Part shown: piece by piece, positions 55,665-64,000 of the stretch
Numbering within the stretch: position 1 is the first letter of the stretch
How the letters are laid out: every line of letters begins with the position of its first letter
Assembly (NCBI GenBank): GCA_020744225.1
Contig: JAGMWG010000018.1
Span: 868,001 to 932,000 of the forward strand
Reading direction: 5' to 3'
DNA length: 64,000 bases
From: Paraphoma chrysanthemicola
Lineage: Eukaryota > Ascomycota > Dothideomycetes > Pleosporales > Phaeosphaeriaceae
The notes under the pieces: model-generated
What the model was told of the DNA's origin: nothing
The model's input: only the letters and a program-made list of their open reading frames with translations
The model's database searches: none
Translations under genes and position numbers: made by a program

Positions 55665-58600
55665 TTATGCATAGCTTGCCCACCCCATGTACAGAACCGC
55701 CAAATTCCGCTCATCTGTCGCTTGCTGTATCAACTCGTTGACAGTCGCCTTTGTACTTAGAGTCTTGCTCAACTTCTTCTCCACCACGCTTAGTGCTCTT
55801 CCAGCCTCGCCAGCTTGTTCCTCCTTCTCTCTCTTCTTGTTACTCTCTTGCACCACTTCCTCCAAGGCTCCTTGTCCTGATGGCGCGGGCGTACCTCCTG
55901 GTGCGACAGTTGATGCTCTAGTGCCATTTTGAGCGTTGGTATCTTGATTACCTTCTTGCATCCGCTTTGCTTTGGTCGGTGTAACACTCCAGTTCACGAG
56001 CGGGTCGTAACGCAAGACATTGAGTAATGTCATGATGGACTCACGCTCTTCACGTAGTGTGTCCATCGTAAACTCGCAACACCGGCGAAAGACGCCCTCG
56101 GTCTTCGTATAGCCCATAGCATCTACCAAGTCGCGGGTCAAGCGGAACGGAACGACTTCTGGCACCGGCAGGACACGACCTGCTTCAAAACTCACTCCAA
56201 GATCAATGTGAATGACTTCGCCCGACTTCTCGTCCAACAATATGTTATGACAATGGCGATCACCAAGACCCAAGACATGGCCGAGAATAGAAATGGCAGC
56301 TGTAGACCGTGTGTAGGCTAGGCGACGCTCGAACCATTCATCTGGATCTTCGAAACGCTCCAGCAGAAAGTATCGTAAGACTGGATGGAAATTGGCGGCA
56401 ATTTTCTGCCATACCTTGGTGCGCGTAGATAGCGAATCCTGTTGAGCTGCACCAATTTCTTTGCGGCACCTGTCAGGTCTGTAATCGTTGGGATAGTACT
56501 TTTCGTGCGCCGGCATAACCCAAAGATGCAACGGTATGGTATTCTGAACAAATTCCATCAGACCCGAGCGAGTGGAGAGTGGCAGCACTTTATATGTGCG
56601 AATCCCAATGTTCCGAATGCGTGTAGCAGTGTGATTCCGAAGAAGTCGCGAGACCTGGTCGAAGACCTGTTCCATAATCGCGTCTTGACGAAGATCGTCA
56701 TTGCCAGATTTGAACTTGAATTGTCAGTCATAGTGCCAGGACCACACGAATGTTCAGCCACTCACTAGTTGCTTATACGGCTTTCCATCTGTTCCGATCG
56801 CAGTGATGATCTTGGGAGCGCTAAGACCGTTTGCAATGCTCATGGTCGACTTGAACTTTTGAATCCTCGGTAGGTCGGTGTAGTTTTTGTTTGCTCTGAC
56901 TTCGACTTGCAGAGTCGCTGGCGGTACATTTAGTTTGGGCACTTTACTGACAAGATCTTTAGACTCCTTGTATCGATCTAGCGGCAGCTCTCGACCCTGC
57001 TGCGTACTTTCCTTCTCGCCTTTGAACATGGCGAGGTGATGATAGATCTCATTCGACTGGAAGATTGAACTCCAATAGGAGCGCGCCCTACTGTCATTGC
57101 CCAGAGCAGTTGCTAGCGCTGTTGCGGCTTTCTGGCGAGATCGCGCAGCTTCATCTTTTGCACGGACAACGTCCTCTCTAGTGATGGCACCAACCTTCAT
57201 TTGAATTGCAAAAATCTGATGCATGCCATGGTATGGGTGGTCAACGCAAATGCGAAAGACGAGTGACATCAAGAGATTCTGAAACTCGCTATCCTCCGCT
57301 TGTAGTCTCGACGACAGCTGATTCATTAGCAAGGCGAACTTGCCACTGGGTACAATGTCGAGGTAAGTCTTGACTGCGCTGTTGGCCAAATCCGTGTCAG
57401 CATACTCTAGCCATAGAGAAAAAACGCGCAACGCATCATTGTTGTACTCGTCGCTGGCGGACAGCGACAGCAGGTAGTTCTCGAGGCATTGTCGCAAGAA
57501 TTGCTCTCGGCCCTTTCGCATTCGTTCGTACTCCGCATGGTCAAGGTCGTACCACCCTTTTGCGCGGCGAGCGCTTCGGTGGTAGGTTTCGCGCATACTC
57601 TTGCTCTTGTCCGACTTGGAAAGCTTCAAGAACTCATTGTACTCTTGCAGCTTTCGGTCCATCACAGTCTTGATACGATCCATATCTTCAGCTGCTTCTG
57701 GGCTTTGAAGCTGCTTGTCGCAGAAGAGCGCAAATTCGTGGAAAACTTGCCCCGGCCCTGCACCCTGTTTTTGGTTCTTGAGCTCGCGGATGGCTGGCTC
57801 CAGATAGTCGCGCATGATAGCATCGGGCTTGGCAAGGCGGGCTTCGGCAAGGTGGTGACCCTGACGAGGTTAGCACAGTTCGGTGTCCAACATGGGAGTG
57901 TACGTACCAGACGTGCTAGAAGCACAGGTAAACTCAGATCAGTGTTTTGTGAATCGAAGTCTGCATGCTCGATGAGATGCTGGCGAATGCGTATCGAAGT
58001 CTCTGCCTCGCCCTGCTCCCACAGTACGTTTGCCACCTCGTGCTGGGCTGTTGCTTCAATGTCTAAACCAACAGACTTGCAGTCAGACACGATATCAGAG
58101 AGATAAGTCACGCTTGCGAGCGACTCTTGCAACGCGCCGTGTCTCCTACAGATCGTGGATGAGGACACAAGGGCCTCTACCTCGATACCCCGTATAGTTG
58201 CAGTCCTTGATCGTAAGGAATTGACGAGAGACCGGTTAGAGCTTAGGACGCCGAACAGCGTTTCGCGGCAGGATAGGCACTGCCGTACGTCATTGAATCT
58301 ATGTGATAGTCAGTAAGATAAAGGCGAAGCCCAGAACAATCGAGCTTACTCTCCAGACAGCATCCATCTCTCGCGAGCCTTCATACGGTCCCATGTGTCG
58401 AGCAAGTGCTCCGGCCTTTCGGCTCGGATGACCTCGTCTGCTTCGACCAAAGCGCCTAGTGCTCGTAGGCGAGCTTTGACGGGGACTGAAGAGTCGTTCC
58501 GTCCCGACAGGAAGTTCATCGTGGCAAGGAGTTGTCGCTCAAAGCTCTCTTGAGCATCCGAAGCACTCTTGGCAAAGTGCAGTCCTTGAAATGCTTTGAA

Positions 58601-61600
58601 TAGCGCGCTAGATTCAGTATGTACTGTGTCCGGGGCCTTGATATCCCACTGGCCGAGCTTTCGTGCGGTGTGAAGAGTACTTTCCACAACATCGTCGCCA
58701 ATGTCCCGGAACTGATCAGTAGAGAGCAAAGAGTGTGTGACACTATTCATGTTCAGCATAATGAGAGACTTCACGGAGCCACGGGAGTCTGCCGAATCAA
58801 AAGCGTTTAATCGGCGCATGTGACTGTCAAGTCGCGCACCCCGGAAGAGCAAACTCTTTATGCCGTCTCCTTCGTACTCAAGCCGATCCAGCACGGACGA
58901 CAAATTTGAGCCACGCTCGACGCCATAAAACGAATCTGGCTCGTCAAGATTCTTGTAGATGGAGAGCTGAAGCTTCACCGGCAGTCTAGGAGCTTCGAAT
59001 AGAACAGAAGATCTTCTGGAGTTGTTCTTGACGACAAGTTGGCCGGAACTCGTCTCGGCAAACAGAAGAGCGCTTCTATACATACCACACACGTCTGCAG
59101 CCTGTGATGCGCTCAGAAAATCAATTTCCAACCAGCGGTCTCGGTCCACGCGGGTGACTTCTTTCGGAATCGGCTGACTGCGAAGATAGAGAACAATTCG
59201 AATCAAATGGCGGACATACTGCGCAGTGTGCGGTTCGCAATTTTTCAACCATGTTGTCATTGCAGCAGACATGTCTTCGCGGATCCGACGCTCGCTGTCA
59301 AACTCGTCAAGTAGGACAAGGTGAACGATATATGGCAAGAGTCTTTCCGCCATGTGGTCAATCCCATAAAGAAGATCAGATAGAGCCCCGAGAATGGGAT
59401 CATCGGGAGTAGCCTTGCAAAGCGATATCGCCACATCTCTAATCCATATCGAGACCGGCTTGGTCGTATCGGCGATAGCTTCCTCCAGTCCCTCTGGTTG
59501 CAGGAGGGCCAAAGCTGGTGCACGTTCTGGGATGTATAACCCAAGTGCTTTCCCTATGGCGTCCGGTATGGCCCTGTTCAACTCCGCAACGTATCGAGAA
59601 TCCGCCTGGGTCAGGCGTGAGATCAGACGTCTGACGGCATCTTCCGCCAGACTCACTTCAGTGCGATCGTCACTGTAGAAAAGCTCGATGACTTCTATGA
59701 CAATGGCTTCGCGAGAAGCTTTCCCCAGAGCGTCTCTGGGAGTGGAGCGTGATTGTGTCCAGGGCTGTGACTGGGTGGTGTTCTGCTTCACCTCTCCACA
59801 AGCACTATAAGCACGTCCAAGAACCTTTGCTGCCCAGAGAAGGTACCCATCACCAACGCCGCTGCGGCGACATGACTCCCAAACAAGTGGCGCGTATTCG
59901 GCAGCATCCTGATCCAGGCCCAGTATGTCGTCACGGGCCATCGAAGCCGGTTGGAAGTTTTGGCATAGTAGATTTAGCGCGACCTCTCGCGAGGTCTTAT
60001 TGAGTAACTTGCGGCCAGATTTTACATCGTTCAGTATCTCCAAGAGCAGTTTGCCCTCCTCACTACCGCGCATCGAGTTACCTTCATCCGTCACTTGAGA
60101 GGCAGCAGTGGTGATAAGCTTGAAAGCTTTGATGGAGGATGAGTGTTTACTCGCACCCATTATTTCACCATGACCCCTGAGATACTCTGTGAGCCATTTG
60201 TGGAATCGATTCGCCGCTGTCATTGTTGCAACATGTTGCGATTGCTGCGTTGTGCTGTCCTGGGAAGAACCTAGGAAGACTCGAATCGAAATCAATATGG
60301 ACAGGCCAATGCCTGTGAGGAACGCAAGATGTTCTCGTAAATACTGAGAACCGTGCTCGAACAGATACTGCATGATGCCAACCGTATCTTCGGCACATTG
60401 AACATCGGTGAGAAAGGGCCGCAAAGATTGGAGCGTCATTTGAAGGGGGTAACCTGCGTGTGCTACAGTTCCTGCCAAAGCAACCACGATCCGGATTTTC
60501 CGTATCATGGAACGGGCGTAAAGTGAGCCTAAAGCTGGGTTGATACGGTCTAGTAGAGAGCGCAAGACATAGGTGTACGTGCTCGGTGACCAGAAAGTGG
60601 CGGGGTTGTCACCAGTTCGCCTACACAGACGTTCCAGTTGATCAGGAAGGTAAAATGCAGAGAATGCCGGCTCGATACCAATATTCAGATCCTGTTTCGA
60701 TTGGCTGATCTCCACAATAGCGGATATGACTTGGGCGGCACCATCGAAAGCTGGCTTCTTCTCCAAGGCAAGAGGGAAGCGCTCTTCGTGGTCGATAGTT
60801 TGGAGAATATAGCCAACTACTTGCGGGAAGTGATACCGTATAGACTGGTAGTAAGATTCGTTCCCAATGAGCTCCTTGAGAAGATTGGAGTGGTTTGGCT
60901 CCGCTCTGTTTCGCGCAAAGCCGTGACAAGTGTCCCAGGCTATGGTGTACGCAGCCGCTTTACCCATATTTGCTGACAAGAGTTCGTCTGTGGGAATCTG
61001 TAGCTTACCTGCGAGGTACTCTACTTCTGTTCTACGCCCACGCATGATTGCCTGGCCGACCGCTTCCGATGCGATGTCGCGTAAAAGCTCGACCAATGAC
61101 GCGTAACCAAATGCGATGTAAGGGATGTCTGCGAGGACGCGGCCTCGATCTAACCAGATGAAGAGCACTTGCGAAGCGAACAGACGGAAAAGACACTGTG
61201 AATCTTTTAGCCCACGAGCCTTTGCCACATTCAAAATACATCGTTTGGCATGTTGGGCAGCTCCCTCAACGGAGCCCGCGGTGGCGAAGATGAAGTAGAC
61301 ACACTGACGCAAAAGAGTATGCCACTGTGATGCCAGCTTCGAGAGAACAAGCAGCCGCACCGCTATACCCTCAATACCCTCATCATCGCCGGGCAAGCTA
61401 CTGTCCACATCCTGCAGGATCTTCTTGTGCTCTGAGAGGACGAAGTCCTCAAACATTCCAGGAAGGCGCTCGGCTATGTGGAACTTGACTGTCATCTCCC
61501 CCTTTGCCAAGAGCTCGAATAGTGCAGTCCGAACAGACGGCACTTTGCGAATCTGCCCGAAGTCTGGATGTTGCTTCAAGAGGCCGTGTAGGAAGACAGC

Positions 61601-64000
61601 GAGGACTCTCTGCAAATTTGCAGATCGCCTGACGCCGCTTTTCTCCATATCTTTGATATAATAGGCATACAGTGCTTCGACATTGTCGTATAGATCCTGT
61701 GCCTCTCGATCCGCCGCATCTGGACTCCATACCGATGCTGTGCCAATCAGAACTTCAACTAACATCCCGTTTGCAACCTCAGATGTGTTGTACTCGCGGG
61801 CACGGGGATCGATAAGGGCCTCACTGTACCGCTCGAGGAGGGTGAGACAGTCGCTGCGAGACATTTCATAACTGCTGTTCCACAACGCCCGAAGAAACAG
61901 ACGTGATCGTAGCAAATCGCTTTCATGAAGAGATACAACGTAATCCACAAATTTTGAAGATATCTGCTTGGCTCCCAGTTCCCTATCATCGTCGAACGAC
62001 GATATGAAATGTAGATAGGTTGTGCAGGATGAGCGCAAAGCGGCCGGGTCACTTTCGGCAGACGTGTCATGCCGAGGCACATCTGGCTCGTTCCCAATGG
62101 CGAGTGAAGTAGTTTGTGAGTCGACGGCATCGTCGACATCCATGAAATCATCTTCCTCGGCATAGAACGACTGCTTGATCTCTTTGCGGTTGCCAAGTGC
62201 TTTCGACAAATGCTGCGCAAGAATATAGACACCAGCTTGTTTGAAGGTCTTGCTGCCTGGACCCTTGAGGACACCAATGTCCGGCAAGCTCTTGGCGCAT
62301 GTCTCCAAGACAGCATCGACCTTATACTGCTCCATCTGAGGTCTCGCGAGAGTCTCGGCAAAGGATTCGGCGAACTCATTAATCGCCGACGCAAGACTGC
62401 TAACGTATCGATCTTCCGGGTCGGCGAGACTCGTGACGGCTGGTATGATGATGCATAAATTCGTAATCACTCGCATCATGTCCGAGTTAATGCCTTGTAT
62501 GTTTGAAGTCATCATCTCCGTCCAGCGGACCCTCGCCTTTTCTACTTCAGAAAGACAGAACTCTATGGTTCTACTCTCCAGTGGCGTAGGATGATGTTCG
62601 GTTGGATTGTCTATAGACCCAGATGTGCTAGCATGGGTTTTTGCAATTCCATCGTACTCGTTATTGACTAGGAGTAGATACTGAGTGAGATCTTTGTACG
62701 CATCTGTCCGGATTGTCGCTTGGGATATAGGTCCCAGAACGAAGAATGGAGCAGAATTAGGAGGAGTGTAGGGTCTGTCTAAGCAGGCAAACAGAACTCG
62801 CAAAACATCCCGTGCGTCACAATGGTGTGCATGGAGCGATGAGTATGTCCGCTCAAACCAAAGGCCTTGGTAAGTTAGAATCCAGAGTTCTGAGAGAAGA
62901 GTCAGAGGGCGAACTCACTTGGTGTCCATTTGCTGATAAGCCAGCTGAGAATGCGTTCAGAAGTAGCATTAAAATTGGTCGGATTCTCGTGTACACGTTC
63001 TTCGAGTATCGTAGTCAACAGAGAGGAGCTGCTTTCGGTGAGCAAAGCGGGACCACTCAGTTCTATGGACAGGAGCATCGATTGCACTGTATCTGTCACA
63101 GTCGAAAATGGCACAATGTGAAGCTTGAGCAGGACATCCATTAAGCGACAAGCAGCCCGGGAAACTGAAACGGACGTTGCCGCACGAGCCGCACTCTGCC
63201 AGGCAGCAATCCAGGACGGTCTCAGATTAGCGTCCTTTGCCTTTGGTTGGAGTGCAGCACTGTACATGTCAGACAAGGGCACCAAGTCGTTCGCGGCGAA
63301 AATACTTACCCAGAGAGAGCAATAATTGCCCAGGTTGAGTGAGCTGGATTCTCATCAGAGATACATGAGATGAGCCTTTCCAGTGTCGACTGGAGGTCTT
63401 CCTGGTCGAGAGAGCCTTCCTGGACCATGAAGGCAATTACTTGCAATGCCGCTCGTTTGGCATTTGAGCGGGGCTCGAGAATGTGCCGGAGATATTCCTG
63501 GAACAATTGAGTCAAGCGGCGCCGCTTGTTGACATTCACTTCGCTATCGCTATGTGTTTGAACGGCGACGACTCTATGCTGGTCGAGCATGAAAGAAAAG
63601 CGCGCTATTGTTGCTACAATGGCCCAATGACTTTCAAAGCGTATGTGCTGAGTATCCATGGAAAAGGCACGTGTACGCAGTGGATGTGTAGTATTATCAG
63701 CTGATCCCAGATGTCGAAAGCATACATGGTCGTCTTCAAGATATTGATGGGCAGTGGACTCTTGCCGTTTCCGATACTCTCCATATATGACTTCAAGCAG
63801 AGCCTCGAGGTCGAACGCGACAGGCTCGTTTTCTGGGTCAGACAGCAAGCTGGACAGATGTGCCTCAGTGTAAATCAGTGTAATCATTATCTCGTCCCTG
63901 AGTACAGTCTCAGTCCACATGGATTTCATCAAAGGCAGTAGCTCTTGCACCACGCGCTTAGTGAGCTGGAGAGACTGCATTGTAGATCGCGTCAGAATCG
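55665..64000 (-). CDS. TEL1: TEL1 / ATM family checkpoint kinase (N-terminus beyond window)
   Basis: Visible exons are >64000..63310, 63259..62919, 62865..58350, 58298..57908, 57860..56766 and 56714..55665; introns are 47-53 bp. About 2690 residues are encoded, so only a few hundred should be missing (Tel1 is near 2800-3000). Tel1 is the PI3K-like kinase that responds to double-strand breaks through MRN and maintains telomeres. Most of the protein is helical-repeat solenoid. The FAT region lies in the 57.9-57.0 kb exon. The kinase domain includes DDLRQDAIMEQVFDQVSRLL, GLGDRHCHNILLD (catalytic loop) and HIDLGVSFEAG (metal-binding). The FATC end TVNELIQQATDERNLAVLYM followed by GWASYA has the ATM-type pattern, which separates it from Mec1/ATR and TOR. 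Confidence 0.93.

Noticed and set aside
1..64000. CRISPR array, prophage, secondary-metabolite cluster, autonomous transposase
   Set aside because: No regular spaced repeats, phage genes, PKS/NRPS/terpene motifs, or DDE/reverse-transcriptase motifs were seen in any reading frame.

Overview
The window is nuclear DNA from a filamentous ascomycete (Pezizomycotina). A Dothideomycete fits best, but that is inference from the overall look of the proteins and not a search result. The evidence is eukaryotic housekeeping genes on both strands, short GT-AG introns (mostly 45-85 bp, often with a CTAAC/CTGAC-like branch site), and small intergenic gaps broken by a few gene-poor stretches. No operon, CRISPR array, prophage or biosynthetic cluster is visible.

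Layout. 1-2247: the start of a Cdt2-like WD40 gene (runs off the left edge), divergent from RRP5. 2248-9430: RRP5, then DUG3 facing it. 10398-14462: importin alpha divergent from the telomere protein POT1. 14.7-22.3 kb: a small uncharacterised ORF, a UPF0643-like gene, an ADGF/ADA2-type adenosine deaminase homologue and a fungal multipass membrane protein. 22.8-24.5 kb: exosome RRP46 divergent from peroxisomal E2 PEX4. 24.5-29 kb is gene-poor, with one single-pass membrane protein. 29-33 kb: eIF2B delta divergent from an F-box/RCC1 protein (SAF1-like). 34.1-40.3 kb: a DUF4211 protein, a Sec14-type lipid transfer protein and POL12. 40.3-44.2 kb is gene-poor but hides the three-exon ribosomal protein gene RPS29. 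Next come a secreted protein (44.2-46.2), ASE1/PRC1 (47.2-49.5), a conserved-looking fungal protein (51.8-53.3), an intron-containing tRNA-Arg(ACG), and TEL1/ATM, which runs off the right edge.

The genes do not form one pathway. Several serve chromosome maintenance (Cdt2-like, POT1, POL12, TEL1, ASE1) or ribosome and RNA biology (RRP5, RRP46, RPS29, eIF2B delta, tRNA). Five divergent pairs share intergenic promoters of about 280-415 bp.

The most novel item is a short dispersed repeat family. A 245-bp element at 33280-33524 has imperfect terminal inverted repeats and a perfect 8-bp target duplication (TACTTTTG). A diverged second copy lies at about 43436-43680, and an end fragment at 44067-44108 sits in the upstream region of the secreted-protein gene. 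This looks like a non-autonomous, hAT-like MITE family. I found no autonomous partner and no large undescribed system.
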